From Phytophthora vignae f. sp. vignae (Eukaryota; Oomycota; Peronosporomycetes; Peronosporales; Peronosporaceae): 64,000 bases of DNA. Below the pieces are notes generated by a model, which was given only the letters and a program-made list of their open reading frames with translations, did not search any database and had not been told where the DNA came from. The first letter of the stretch is position 1, and every line of letters starts with the position of its first letter. Shown piece by piece: positions 41,882-52,697 of this stretch. Location: NCBI GenBank assembly GCA_016169955.1, contig JABJUM010000005.1, forward strand, positions 682,001 through 746,000, given 5' to 3'. The position numbers and the translations under genes were made by a program.

Positions 41882-43430
41882 TCACTCACATCGATTTCCT
41901 CCTCAGACCTCAGACTCAGTGGCTCGGGCCCAGGGTCGTCGATGATCGTCCAGTTCACCAGATCGCTGGATTGCTCGTGCGCACCCTCATTTGCCGCACA
42001 GGCGCTTTGGCTGGGCTCGTCCTGAGTGGTCGTCAATGGGATCTCTACTCGACTGGGTGAGTCGCCGCCCCAGTCTGGCATAGGATCTTCGCTCGGGGTT
42101 ACCTCATCTGGAACTAGGGTAGCGGTAGCCGAGTTTGCCGACTCTGCCAAGGCCGAGGGTGGACCACCGGCTGTGTCCGCTTCGGCTTGCTCTTCCGACT
42201 CGGCCAACTTCTCCCATCGCTGGGCGCAGGTCAGCGTCGAGTCCCGCTTCTTGGTAGGCGGCCATGTGTCCACCCCCTTCGGTTCTGGATAGCTTCTTCG
42301 GTCCACGGCTGGCGGCTGTCGAGCCAGCCACTCGGCGTACAGCTGTTGTTCCTTCTGCAACAGATCCTTGTCCATAGCCGCTTCGTAGGCCATGACTTGC
42401 CAATCCTTGTACTTCGCCGAGTGCAGCCGGACATAACCATCTGGTGGTAACACTCCATGCGGCGCCCAGGCGACCACTGGGAAGTGCGCTGGGCACCACG
42501 TCCAAGTTGGCTTCAGATTAGTCAGGCGAACTCGTGCTACCCGATTTCGCCGATCCAGCACCACGGTCGGTACCCAGTCTTTAGTCCGGCGTACCCAGAA
42601 GTCGTGCGTTTCCTCGCTTGGTTGGTTCCTCATCAGCCTGAACTCGGTGGGAACTCGGCTTTCGAGATTCACCGGTTCAGTAGGGCCATCCGTGATGTAG
42701 AGGCCCCCTTTCGGTTCGTCCGCCGAGCTCTGGGACTTCACCAGAGGTAAAACAACCTCATCCGGTAACTTCGCCACCGAGTTGTACAGATCCAGACGGA
42801 TCCCAGCTGGGATCATAAAATCCGTGCCGAGAATCAACTCGACTCCAGCGTGGTGGTCGAGGATCCACACCTCGAATTCATAAGTGACCTCCCAGCCGAG
42901 TGTCACCTTCACCATCGTCCGCGACATCGTCGCCACCTTGCCTTTCCCGATACCTTGAACGTCAATTTGTCGATCCTGGCGCGTAAGCCGCTTCAACCGC
43001 AGTCTCTTCGCGAATCCTTCGCTTATTGCCGACACATTTGCGCCGGTGTCAAGCAATATCTTCGTACGCTGGTCGTTCACTGCTCCCATAACGAGAGCTC
43101 TCATCCGAACTCGGCGGTCAAACTTCTGTGACGACCACCAGCCGAGTCGCTCCCCGGGGAGCAGTTTCATGACTCTGGTGGTTGTCGTCGCATCCGTCGA
43201 TCGCCGAGTCGCAACTGCACTGCACAATCTTGCTCGGCGTTCGTCCCTACTCTCGCCGAGCTCACAATCAAGTCCGTCGCTTTCACAATCCAATACCTCA
43301 TCCCCTCCTCGTCCCTCGGGCCATCCTGCCTCACCCACAAAGGCAAACACGAAGTTCGCCTCTACTGCCGGCTCGGCTGACTGTGGCGGCCCGGTATCAT
43401 CCAACACAGTCAGTGTTGGCGGGCCGCCGA
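41719..43430 (-). CDS. Retroelement aspartic protease region
   Basis: Open in the -1 frame relative to gag from the frameshift site at 43431-43437. The retropepsin motif LLDTGANVSAIS lies about 120 residues in and LILGTDFM about 65 residues later. The C-terminal 300 residues are Pro/Glu-rich with no further domain. No suitable ATG exists at the start, consistent with synthesis as a Gag-protease fusion. Four bases past the slip, stem-loop sequence is still being translated. Confidence 0.85.
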
Positions 43431-43437
43431 GTTTAAA
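43389..43437 (-). promoter_or_regulatory. Programmed -1 ribosomal frameshift signal at gag end
   Basis: On the minus strand TTTAAAC (43437-43431) sits as T TTA AAC in the gag frame, seven codons before the gag stop. Two bases later comes GGCGGCCCG, which pairs with CGGGCCGCC. Nested inside is CCAACAC pairing with GTGTTGG around a 5-base loop. The slip leads exactly into the protease frame. Confidence 0.8.
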
Positions 43438-45716
43438 TCGCTCGGCGTGTAGAGGTCCTGGAGGTCTTCAGGTAACTTGGACTTGTCAACATTGGACTTG
43501 ACAAATGCTGCGAGTTTCTCAAAGCGCTGGAACAGCTCGCACTGACCGACATCGTGCAATTGTTTGCAGAACTTGCAGCGACGGCGGCAATAATGGACGG
43601 AGTGGTTCGCTCCGCCGCAACCAGCACAAGGCCCGTACGGCGGGCGTTCACGGGAGTCGCTGCGCCGACCCGTTTGGTCACGACGGTCGTATCCTCGGCT
43701 GGTACGGTCTGCCGAGCTCGGCTGGCTCCTTCGGTGATCACCCGTTGGGGTTCCAGCGGAGTTTCCTCGGTCTCCCGATCTACGGTCGCGGTCGCTGGTG
43801 AATCCGGCGTCGATGTAATCGTCTTCAGAGTCCGCAGCCGAGTCGGAGTAACTCAGCTGACTACCGTCGCTCCAGTCACCGTCGGAGTCATAGAGGTTGG
43901 ATCGCCGAGTGGATTGGCGCCTCTCTGCCAGCTCATACGGGTCGTCTTCCAGCAGTGCTGCCGCCAGCCGGCGGTCCCGACCATCGTCGCGTCGGCTGCG
44001 TCGGTCATCTCGGCGATCATCTCTGCGCCGTTCACGGCGGTCATCTCGGCGATCATCTCGGCGTGACTCGCTCCGCCGAGCTTCTGAGTGCCTTGGCGAA
44101 TCAGTGCGCCTGGCATCTCGGCTGCGGCTTCCGATGAGACGGTCGCGTTGCTTCTTACGGCGTTCCCCCAGAATCTTCTGGTTGATGATCTTCTCGACCT
44201 TCTTGATGTCGGTGAGCTGTTGCGGGTAGAGTAGATCCATGACATCATCGTCTCCGCAGTGCAGCAGGAAGTGCTCCACGTGATCGGCAGCGTCTGCTCC
44301 ACCGGCTTCGTACTGGATTTTCGCCGACTTCGCATACCCGTTGAGATGAATAAGGAAGTCACACACCAGCTCGTTGTCCTTGCGCTGAGCCGAGTAGTAG
44401 CGAGCTCGTGCCGACTGGTCAAACTGCGAGCAGTAGTAGTCGGCGAATGCTTCACTCAGCAGACTCCACTTCCGCTGCGTCTTCTTCGGGAGCTGGCGAT
44501 ACCAGCTCTTCGCTCCTCGCTCCAGCTTCAGAGAGAACGGCTCATACCAGAGGTCTTGCGCCAGCCGAGTTCATTTCATCTCGTAAATGAACCGCTTCAA
44601 CCACTGGAGAGAATCATCCGGCCGGTAGCGCTTGCCTTCGAACATAGGGATCTTATCGAGGGATGCGTGGGTGCGGACCTCCAAGTACTGCGTCCGATCG
44701 CTTTCGGTGTCATCAAAGCTGAGATGCTTGATGACGTCCATCACCGACTCGTCAGCCGAGTTCCGATAGTCGTACCCATCGTCGCTGTCGCTGAGCTCGG
44801 CTGCATCTGCCGCGCCAAACAACTCAGCGTACCGTCCGCTCGGTTGCTTGCCACGCGTTGGTGTCTTCATGTGCGAGTCTTCGAAATACGGTGTACCCTC
44901 AGTTGCTCGGAACACGTCAGCTCGCTTGCGTTCGGGCGTCTTCGGCAACGGGATCTTGCTGGGGTCTTCGACGGTTCTCGGAGTGTCAGCCACACGCTTG
45001 GCAATCGTCTGCCGAGTGCCAACTGCTCCTCTCTCGAGGCCAAAGGCCAGCCTCAGTCGACGCTTCCACTTGACGAGTTCCCACGAAGCTCGGCTGGGGT
45101 CCCAATCGCCGAGTAGCAGACTGTTAGGTCGGCTCGTGCAGCGGAACCCCATTGCTTTGAGCAGCAGCACCGTGTCCTCGACCAGTTGGTTGATGTCCGT
45201 GCTGTTCACGGGCTGAGTTAGTTCAGGACCCAGCACCGGCCATCTCGCTTGAGCCATCGCCACCGGTGCGAACATCATCATCCACTCACTCTGGGCTCTC
45301 ATTTCTTCGCCGAGTCTCCCCAGAACCTTGTTGGCACTCGGCGTATCTGCATTCCTTGTCGCTCGCGGAATAAGGGGCGGACGTTCCCCTTGCGCGGCGG
45401 CTTGATCTTCGTCGTCCGTATCATTGCCGAGCTCGGCGGTCAAATTGCGCACAACTGGGCGCGGGGTACCCATGCGCCCGACTTGTAGCGACAACTCGTC
45501 GACTTCGCCGAGTAGCTCAGCCTTCTCCTCAAACTCATCTCCTTCATCATCCTCACTTCCTTGGTCTTGGGCATCCTCCTCGTCGAACTGGACGCTGCGA
45601 GTCTCGTCCACCGTCGCGTCCGTGATCATCGCATCCGCCGAGCTCGCCGAGTTGGCTTGTCCAGCCGAGTTACTTCCAGCCGTCGCTGGACTCGGCGTGA
45701 CGATTCCCTTGACCAT
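43410..45716 (-). pseudogene. gag: Gag polyprotein with one in-frame TGA
   Basis: ATG at 45716, stop TGA at 43410-43412. The N-terminal 300 residues are acidic, then Pro/Thr-rich; the capsid-like core runs from TRTQYLEVRTHASLD-like sequence through FEGKRYRPDDSLQWLKRFIYEMK. There TGA (44571-44573) interrupts, but the same frame continues with AKSWYRQLPKKTQRKWSLLSEAF, YYCSQFDQSAR and ELVCDFLIHLNG. A long Arg/Asp/Ser tract follows, then a zinc-knuckle cluster (CAGCGGANHSVHYC, CKFCKQLHDVGQC). The only lesion is the TGA. It is either a nonsense mutation carried by a helper-dependent copy or a readthrough site. Confidence 0.8.
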
Positions 45717-45786
45717 CTTCACTTCTCTTCTTCTCTTCTCAAACCTTGGTTAGCTGGTACCTACGAAACACAAGCACACCCCTGCT

Positions 45787-45803
45787 CCCGGGTCGCGGCA
45801 CCA
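45787..45803 (-). promoter_or_regulatory. Primer binding site
   Basis: Minus strand TGGTGCCGCGACCCGGG starts two bases after the 5-prime LTR. It is complementary to a tRNA 3-prime end reading CCCGGGTCGCGGCACCA. The tRNA species is not identified. Confidence 0.8.
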
Positions 45804-45805
45804 GT

Positions 45806-46631
45806 TGTGGTATAGCAGTACGCACAAAATCGTCAGTTGTGGTAACTTGGCTACAAACACAACAATAGCCGAGCTAGTCGGCCTTGTTGGCCTGCGCCGG
45901 GTTGCCCCCGAGCGGTTCGGCCCAACCGGGACAGTAGGTGTCTCGCCTTTCGCCGAGACCTGCCAACCAAGATTCCTCCTCCAGAGAACCGCCGAGTTCG
46001 GCGGCCTCCGTTCACTCAACCCTGTGCCCTCCACCAAAGGATGGACGACGGCGCACGGAGCGCTTTTACAGGTCGCCGAGAGCAAAGGCTTCTCGACTCA
46101 GCAATCAGTGCCCGGGACGTACGGGAACACCGGCTCGCAGCGGTGGCGAGACTTTTCCTTCGCGCTTGGCGAGACACACGCCCAACCCGGGCCGACCTTA
46201 TCTCTTGGCGCTGCCAGCCGAGTACCCTACAAGCTATGCCTCTCGGGTATCGGCGGCAGACATAATCCGGCCCCGTGCAGGGACTTACCGGAACGTGTAC
46301 ACGTGTTGTGGGCCTAGAAAATTCTGCTCTGTTGTTTGTTATCTCTGTCGGGCGCCTTGAAGGGGCGCCTCCACTACTCCTAAGCTCCTATACAAATACC
46401 AAGTGAAAGTGGGCGGTTTTGGATCTCGGCCGACCCTTCGCTGAGCTTCGGCGACGCTTGGGCTCGGTTGGTCCGGATAAGCTGTCCGGATAATCACTGA
46501 ACTCGGCTGAGCCGGATAACTTGTCCGGATGAGCTGATGAACTCGGCTGAGCTCGGCTGAGCTCGGCTACTGGTACAGTGTACCCCTCCAGCCGAGTTGG
46601 TCCCGCGAAATCTGGTGTTTCCTACACCACA
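45806..46631 (-). repeat. LTR, right (5-prime LTR of the element)
   Basis: Same sequence as 31594-32419. In minus orientation it drives gag-pol and is followed by the primer binding site. Confidence 0.95.
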
Positions 46632-46702
46632 TGAGTCAACCAAAATCGACAGCCACTTCGGGAGCAGAACAGAATGCCGAAGAAAAAAGCAGCCAGGCTT
46701 AG
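46632..46702 (+). pseudogene. Detached 3-prime end of the Harbinger Myb/SANT gene
   Basis: After the TGAG duplication the frame of the Myb/SANT gene resumes for 22 codons (SQPKSTATSGAEQNAEEKSS..) and ends TAG at 46700-46702. This shows that the LTR element landed inside coding DNA. Confidence 0.75.
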
Positions 46703-46765
46703 GTAGAGAGGAAAAGACATTTGCACATTTCGTTTAATGCATGACACTGCTTATCACTCGCTGTT

Positions 46766-47907
46766 TTATCGAAGATACTCTTCTAGCAAAGGAGGACTTA
46801 GCTGAAACATTAAACTAACTTGGTTGCCTCCATTTACACAGGTGTGAATATTCGCGAAGAGCACGGCGCACTTGGCTGTCACTGCAACAGGTGAAAGACG
46901 CAACTTATGTGCTTTCGCGTACTCGAGGTGAGCGAAGTAGCGCTTCACGTGATTAAACCCCAGTTCGACTGAAACGCGAAGAGAACTTAAAAGAGCGTTG
47001 CACGCCTTCTTATCCGCGCTGAGAGAGGCTGCTTGATATGGGACAGATATCAGGTCGGACACACTGTAGGCAGGATCTCCATAAATTGTGAAGTCTAGGT
47101 CTCGTAGCACTGGGTGGGTCTGCACATAGTCTTGTAAGCCGCTCTGGCGCAGCAGGGTCGTGTCATGCCGGCGACCTTCCACTGGCCCCCAAAACGAGAC
47201 GAAGATTCCATCAGGAGCTATAACACCTTGGTAAGACAGACAATGACGCCGCTTATGACCGCTGTACACAACTTTTTGTAAGTTTTCTCCACGAGGTGCG
47301 TTAGGGCGGGGACTGGGGCGGCAGATGAAGTGCTTGGTTCCATCGATGAATAAGGCGATGCCGTCAACGATGGACCCCGACGCATCCATAACTGCACGTT
47401 TGTACTGTGGGAGCCGCTGTACAAACATGGCGTCGCTGAAATAAAGGAGGTCACCCCATCTACTCATAATTGCAGAAGCTAGTAATACGTTAGAACATAT
47501 TCGCTCGCTACTTATGTTGAGCACTTCAGCCACGTACCAACGCAGAGTGTAACGCGACAGCAAACACCTTCCGAGCGACCAAATTGCTTTCGAAGGTCGG
47601 ATAGCCGACACGGAAACGCCAAGCGCTTGAGAAGCATGGCAAGACCTTCGTAGCAATTGACACGATCGCGTGCGTCTGTTATAATACAAGCTGGAAGCCT
47701 GAGCGCATGAGCAATTCGGACAATTTCAGGGCCTGTAAATCGAAAGTCAACGAGCGCATCTGCATTCGCCAGCCTCATAACGTCGAAGCGAACGTCCGGA
47801 ATCAGCGGCCGTTCAAACTCTTCTCCTTCTAGCTCCGCGACCATGGCTACGACTACCATTGATAGCGTAGGTGATGTGAGCAGGGCCGACGCACCGCCAG
47901 ACTCCAT
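46766..47907 (-). pseudogene. Harbinger transposase (DDE_Tnp_4), frameshifted
   Basis: ATG at 47907. The N-terminal helix region (FRFTGPEIVRIAHALRLP, LLKRLAFPCRLSDLRKQFGRS) is in one frame. After about 47,550 the protein continues in another (LRWYVAEVLNISSERI, then the catalytic domain). Catalytic motifs: LFIDGTKHFICRP (first Asp), GPVEGRRHDTTLL and YGDPAYS (second Asp region), SVELGFNHVKRYF (Glu). No intron fits the frame change, so one base is inserted or lost. The total length, about 375 residues, is normal for the family. Confidence 0.8.
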
Positions 47908-48070
47908 CGTACGTCGTTACAATTGTGCGCTGACTACTTTCGGTTTATGATTCTGAATAGGACTAGTGCGAAACGCCAAACTGTGTAGTCCTAATCTGAA
48001 ACAAATCCCCCCATGGATTCCTAGAACCGGAATCGGATTCGGACAGTTGCGAAATCTCTCTATTGGGCTT

Positions 48071-48096
48071 CTCGTACTACAAAGTAGCACTACCAG
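48071..48096 (+). repeat. Possible outer terminal inverted repeat, right
   Basis: Imperfect inverted partner of 28372-28398, ending ..GCACTACCAG two bases before the right 109-bp repeat. Confidence 0.35.
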
Positions 48097-48098
48097 AA

Positions 48099-48207
48099 AA
48101 AAATATTTTTCTCACCCCCAAGAGATCACACACAACACAACTATCACTGCTAAGTAAAAAGCTCGAAATCATTTGCATTGCTGTACGGATCTCGCAATTT
48201 CAGTACT
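48099..48207 (+). repeat. 109-bp direct repeat, right copy
   Basis: Identical to 28252-28360. Its position, 124-232 bp upstream of the copy H ATG, suggests it is native promoter-proximal DNA of that gene. Confidence 0.9.
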
Positions 48208-48330
48208 TTTGGTATATCTTGCGCCTTGGCGACAACATTGACATCAAAATTCTCGGAATAGTGTCAAACGCGCCTCGACTTCAGTTATAGTTAGCAGTGC
48301 CATCCCAGGAGCGCCCAAGTGGCTTCAAAA

Positions 48331-50203
48331 ATGGTTCGACCGGCGGAATCTGCGCTGATAGTACCTGGCGCACCAGCTCACCAAGCACATGAGCCCTACC
48401 AACGCCCCGGAGCATTTCTGCGTTCGTATCTCAATCGACTGACTCAGTTTTGGTTTTCGCTTCAACTGAGTCATCATGGCGGCGAATACTCCGTCGAGCG
48501 GCTTATCGCGCTGGATGAATATGTGCAGAAGACTTCGCTCCTACGCGTGATACTCGTGTGCCTCGGAACGCCATTCCCGATGATTGTGGCCACGGTGATA
48601 CAAGAGGTGGTGCCCCTACAGAACCCCACTGACCATTGGAGTTTACACTATGGATTGTGGATTCGATTGGGTCTCCTGGTGGGAGTTTTAACTAGTGCGA
48701 TGGCCGTGCATTCGACGTACATGATCGGCGGGTCCGCGCTATCGCTCTTTCAGCACATATTGTTGGATATTACGGTGGTAGGAACGACGATTTCAGTCTG
48801 CATGGTTGTTGCCGCGTACTGGGCATTTCCAATTCCGTTCGTGCAGATTCTCCTGAACATGGTCTTCGTTGTAATTGTGGTTATTGCGTTTCGAGGGACT
48901 GTTGGATCCGAAGCATTTTACCGACTTTTGTCACACCGGGAGAAGCTTTTCCGGTATATTGGTTTCCTGGGGCTGCAAGTTGGGATGACGGTCATCTATC
49001 CGTCCTACCAGGTTTTGTTCGACCGCACAGCAGACGTTTGGTCAGAACTTTCGGTACTGTTTCTTCTGCCAGCCCTCAAGATCGTCCTGAAGAACTTATT
49101 GTCGTATTCGGTATCTCACATGGAGGATTTGGTCCCCGAGACCGTAATCTTTACAGTCGACTTCTTCAACGCCGTGTATCTCGCAACCTGCATGCAGCGC
49201 GCCAACTCGGTCTTTACAGTGGCGCTAATCATGGCGATTGATCTATCGCAGACCGTTTTGGCTTTGCATCGCCTTCATCGACAGACGAGCAGGATCTTGA
49301 CGGAGCTCCGTGTAATAATCGAGAATGAGAGTCATGGCAGCAACCTGAATTTGTTGAGAGCAATTCGTGCTCTGTGCGACAACCCAAAGAAGCTCAAGAG
49401 GCAAGCTCGCGGAAAGATTCGTGTGTATTCTTGCATGCCGCATCGCCTCACCACTTCTGGCTCAGGGATTTTACGGAGGCTTAGCGAGCCATTTGGGGAT
49501 GCAGTGAAGAGGGAATCGATCATCATCACTCGATCCAATCTACTAGAAGTAGAATTCCTTAAGGCTGTTGTTACAGTGAGTCGGGCTACGCCTTCAACAC
49601 GCAAACCGGGTCATCTCGCGCGTCCACCAGCGAAAGCTAACAGACCGATTATCGCCCAAGTGTTTTCATCCCGGAAGATTGTGCCAAGTGAACAGCAAGG
49701 CGAGGGATCTCGCCACCTTCTTTACGACACACTTGAGGTGCTATTCACCTCAGAGTGCCTACTTCTCACTGAATACTTGGAATCGATTGTCCCTGTGCTG
49801 TATGGCAACTATATCCTGATGATGGTTCGGCTCCCGAACGCAAAGTACCACACAGAGCTCCAGGGTATCACTCGCGAAAATGTGAGCCAGACTGTGCAGA
49901 CCGTTTTTGCGTATGCAGTTCTAGAATTTATTTCGTTTGCCGCGCTGGTGATTCTACTGCAGCGAAATTGCCGGATGCAGGCCCTCTACCAGCTCGCGTT
50001 TGTGCTGGAGACGCACATGCCTTTGGTGCAGACCAAATTGATTAGTTGGGTACTAGTCACGCTATCATATCGCGTCGTACACTTCGGTAAGTTCTATCCT
50101 TGATTTAAATCTCCGGGAGGATCCGCTAACAACGAGTTGACGGTCTTTTACAGGTGCCGATTTCACATTTAAATTCGCTTGGATTCAAAGCCAAGCAGGC
50201 TAA
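48331..50203 (+). CDS. Polytopic membrane family, copy H (intact)
   Basis: ATG at 48331 (MVRPAESALIVPG), exon 1 to 50086, intron 50087-50153 (67 bp, phase 1), exon 2 50154-50203, 601 aa. Family blocks: LSHHGGEYSVERLIALDEY, a variant HYGLWIR in place of ANYGLWIR, FPIPFVQI, YPSYQVLF, EDLVPETVIFTVDFFNAVY, FTSECLLLTEYLE, RNCRMQALYQLAFVLE, YRVVHFG and terminal GADFTFKFAWIQSQAG. Its nearest upstream DNA is the 109-bp repeat and the transposon block. Plus-strand copies use TSEC..LTEYLE where the minus-strand array uses TTEC..TAYLE, so the two arrays diverged separately. Function unknown. Confidence 0.85.
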
Positions 50204-50568
50204 TCACAAGTCAACAAATTCATACAGTGACCAAACTGTGGTGCATTCAACTTACGTTGAAATGGAGTGCGTCTACTTATGACTTTTTTTCCTTCTAGTA
50301 TATGTTTTGTGTCCTCGCGCCCGGGTGTTTGTGCGCGCAGTTTCAATCGCATGATCACTCGATTCAAAATTTATCCATCCGAGCAAAGCCCTTAGCAAGA
50401 AAATGGAAATAAAAATAAGGTTCAATAGCACCAAACTCTAAGACATTTATAGTTCGTGTTTGATGCAGCCTCGAAATAGTCAGCCAGCCACACACGAGCG
50501 TCTTCCCAAAAGCGTTCACAAACTTGTCAATACCGAGATTGCGAACAAGCACTGGCGCCAGGGAAGAG

Positions 50569-52388
50569 ATGGCGCAGTCTGCTCGGCCGAAAAATCGCCT
50601 CCAAGCTTTACTAAGAGCAATCAGTCGTCGCTGGTCAAAACTTCAGATCAGCCATCGCGGGGGCACGTATTCCGTCGAGCGGATGCTGGCACTGAGTGAA
50701 TACGCGCAAAAGACATCGATGATACGAGCGTTGCTAGTGTGCTTGGTTACCCCCGTGCCGATGATCACAGTGATTCTACTTCAAGAGCTCATTCCGCTTC
50801 AATACCCACGAGACGGATGGAGTGCAAATGTCGGGTTTTGGGTCCGTCTGGGGATTCTGGCGGGTGTCATTTGTGCGTCAGTGGTGGTCCACGCGATGCA
50901 CATGATCGAAGGGATCTCTCTCTCACCTTTTCAGGTTATCGGAATTGGCATCTTTGTTGGAGTGACGGTCCCTCCAATGGGTATGATAGTCGCTGAATTA
51001 TGGGTCTTTCCAGTACCATTTATCGCTCTGCTGCTGGATGCACTGTTCATAGTGGAGATGGTTGGTGCTTTCCGCCTCATGGTGGGACGGGAGGCCTTTA
51101 ATCGGATCCTAGCTCAGCGATACGAATGCTTCCAGTACATCCAGTACGTCACAACTCAAGTGATACTTTCGGTAATTTACCCAGCGTACCAGGTGCTGTT
51201 CAACATCGCAGCGGGGACACGCTACGAAATCGTCGTGATTCTCCTGCTGCCCGTGATAAAACTTACGATGAAGAACCTACTGTCGCTCACTATCCCGCAC
51301 CTAGAAGACATGCTCCCGTTGGAGGTAATTTTCGTTGTGGATTTTTTCAACGCATTTTACCTGGTAACGTGCGTCCAGAGCGCGTCTTCTACCAGCGCAG
51401 TGGCGACGATTCTAGCCCTCGACGTCTCTCAATCCGTGCTGGAGCTATACCGTCTCCATGACCGTACCCGACGTATCGCACGATTGGTGAAACAGGCGAT
51501 TGGATCCGGAGACTTGAACCATTTAGTCTTGCTCAATGCAGTGCGCAACTTGTGCAAAACCCCGGACAAGCTGGATTCGCATCTACTTCCTGGGATCCGA
51601 CTGCGCTCGAACTCCATCTTAAAAACGCAGCACAACGGCTGGCTTGGGAGCCTAGAGAAGAGGCGAGAGAGCGAGACAACCACGTGCATGACGTCCCCAG
51701 ACTCGAGCATGATTGACCGCAGGGTCAAGCCAAATACGTCGGGCCAGGGCCGAAAAGCTGCAATAGCTGAGATTCTCAACAAGTGCTTGTCTCGCAATCG
51801 CTCGTCCGTCCAGCCACTCTCGTCCATTAAGATGTCTGTCCGGCCGTCTTCGCCAGTCGATACGATACAAACACAGCCAAAACAACAACCAACAACCGAC
51901 CAGCCCAACTTTCTCAGTGAAGCTCTGGAAGTCATCTTCACGTCCGAATGCCTCGTGTTGACCGAGTATCTGGAGGCCGTGATACCTATTCTGTATGGGT
52001 TATACGTGAAAGTGCTCGTCAATCTCCCTAGTGCGCAGTATCACATCGAGCTTGAAGGCACAACCGTTGACAATGTGGACTCGAAGCTGCAGAGTATCTT
52101 TGTCTACGCGGTGCTGGAGTTTGCATCCCTAGCCGTACTGATTCTAGTCATGCTAAAGAATTGCGGCGTACGAGCGCTCTACCAGCTGGCGTTTGTATTC
52201 GAGAGGCAGACAATTATGGTCCAAGCCAAGCTGGTGACCTGGGCGTTGATCACTCTGTGCTTTCGGGTTGTACATTTCGGTAAGTTGTGGACACTGCTGA
52301 GCTTATTTTGTCTAGGCGTGTGACGGGTTCGTTGTTATGGCTATGATCAGGCGTGGACTTTACCTTCAAATTCAGTTGGACGCACTGA
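50569..52388 (+). CDS. Polytopic membrane family, copy I (intact)
   Basis: ATG at 50569 (MAQSARPKNRLQALL) is the first in frame. Exon 1 to 52279, intron 52280-52350 (71 bp, phase 1), exon 2 52351-52388 (GVDFTFKFSWTH), 582 aa. Blocks include SHRGGTYSVERMLALSEY, GWSANVGFWVR, FPVPFIAL, YPAYQVLF, EDMLPLEVIFVVDFFNAFY, FTSECLVLTEYLE, KNCGVRALYQLAFVFE and FRVVHFG. The variable loop (about residues 320-440) is basic and Ser-rich. Copy H ends 365 bp upstream; that gap shows no gene. Confidence 0.85.
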
Positions 52389-52697
52389 TACACGTAGGGG
52401 GCCTCGACGGGAAGTTAGTTTCATTATACATGTAATTCATACTTTTACGAGTCTTACGTTTAAACATAAACTATCGGTGTGTTTCTGCTACCTTACCACG
52501 ATTGTTCATAAGGTTCTGATCATTGCAGATATTGCACGTTCGAGTTTATTCTCTTTTTTGAGGTGGGTCTACTCTTCATCCAATCTCGTTATTAGCTTTG
52601 GTTTATTTCTGGCAAGTCTCGCACAAGCTGCTGATTCAGCACACATAAGCCTTCTACTGGACCGCCCACCTACCGATGACAAGCTCCGTATCTCCTG
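52389..52697. other. Intergenic, copy I to copy J
   Basis: 309 bp, T-rich near 52,540-52,560, with no gene or motif recognised. Presumed terminator of copy I and promoter of copy J. Confidence 0.4.

Larger units (their letters stand above)
31594..46631 (-). mobile_element. 15.04-kb Ty3/Gypsy LTR retrotransposon, minus orientation
   Basis: 826-bp LTRs (TGTGG..CCACA ends) at both borders appear identical, and the 4-bp target duplication TGAG (31590-31593, 46632-46635) is intact, so the insertion is recent. On the minus strand the order is 5-prime LTR (45806-46631), primer site, gag, protease, RT, RNase H, second RNase H, integrase, chromodomain, then a 4.7-kb stretch with a large ORF on the opposite strand, then 3-prime LTR (31594-32419). 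Gag carries one stop codon and pol is out of frame with protease, so this copy may depend on helper proteins. Confidence 0.95.
29576..48064. mobile_element. PIF/Harbinger-like DNA transposon containing a nested LTR retrotransposon
   Basis: 36-bp terminal inverted repeats at 29576-29611 and 48029-48064 differ at one base (..GAGATTTCGCAACTGTCCG..). Between them are the two genes typical of Harbinger elements: a Myb/SANT-like protein (plus strand, from 30725) and a DDE_Tnp_4 transposase (minus strand, from 47907). Subtracting the inserted LTR element leaves about 3.4 kb, a normal size. Both genes are damaged, so the element is dead. The target duplication is unclear: TA would fit the flanks if the inverted repeat starts at GAGAG. 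Confidence 0.75.

Noticed and set aside
43981..44100. CRISPR-like short regular repeats
   Set aside because: They are codon repeats for an Arg/Asp tract (RRDDRRDD) in gag, without spacers, in a eukaryotic genome.
44259..45116. 285-codon plus-strand frame
   Set aside because: Antisense of gag. Unlike the 32530-37275 frame it lies wholly over a sense coding region, so openness is explained by gag codon bias.
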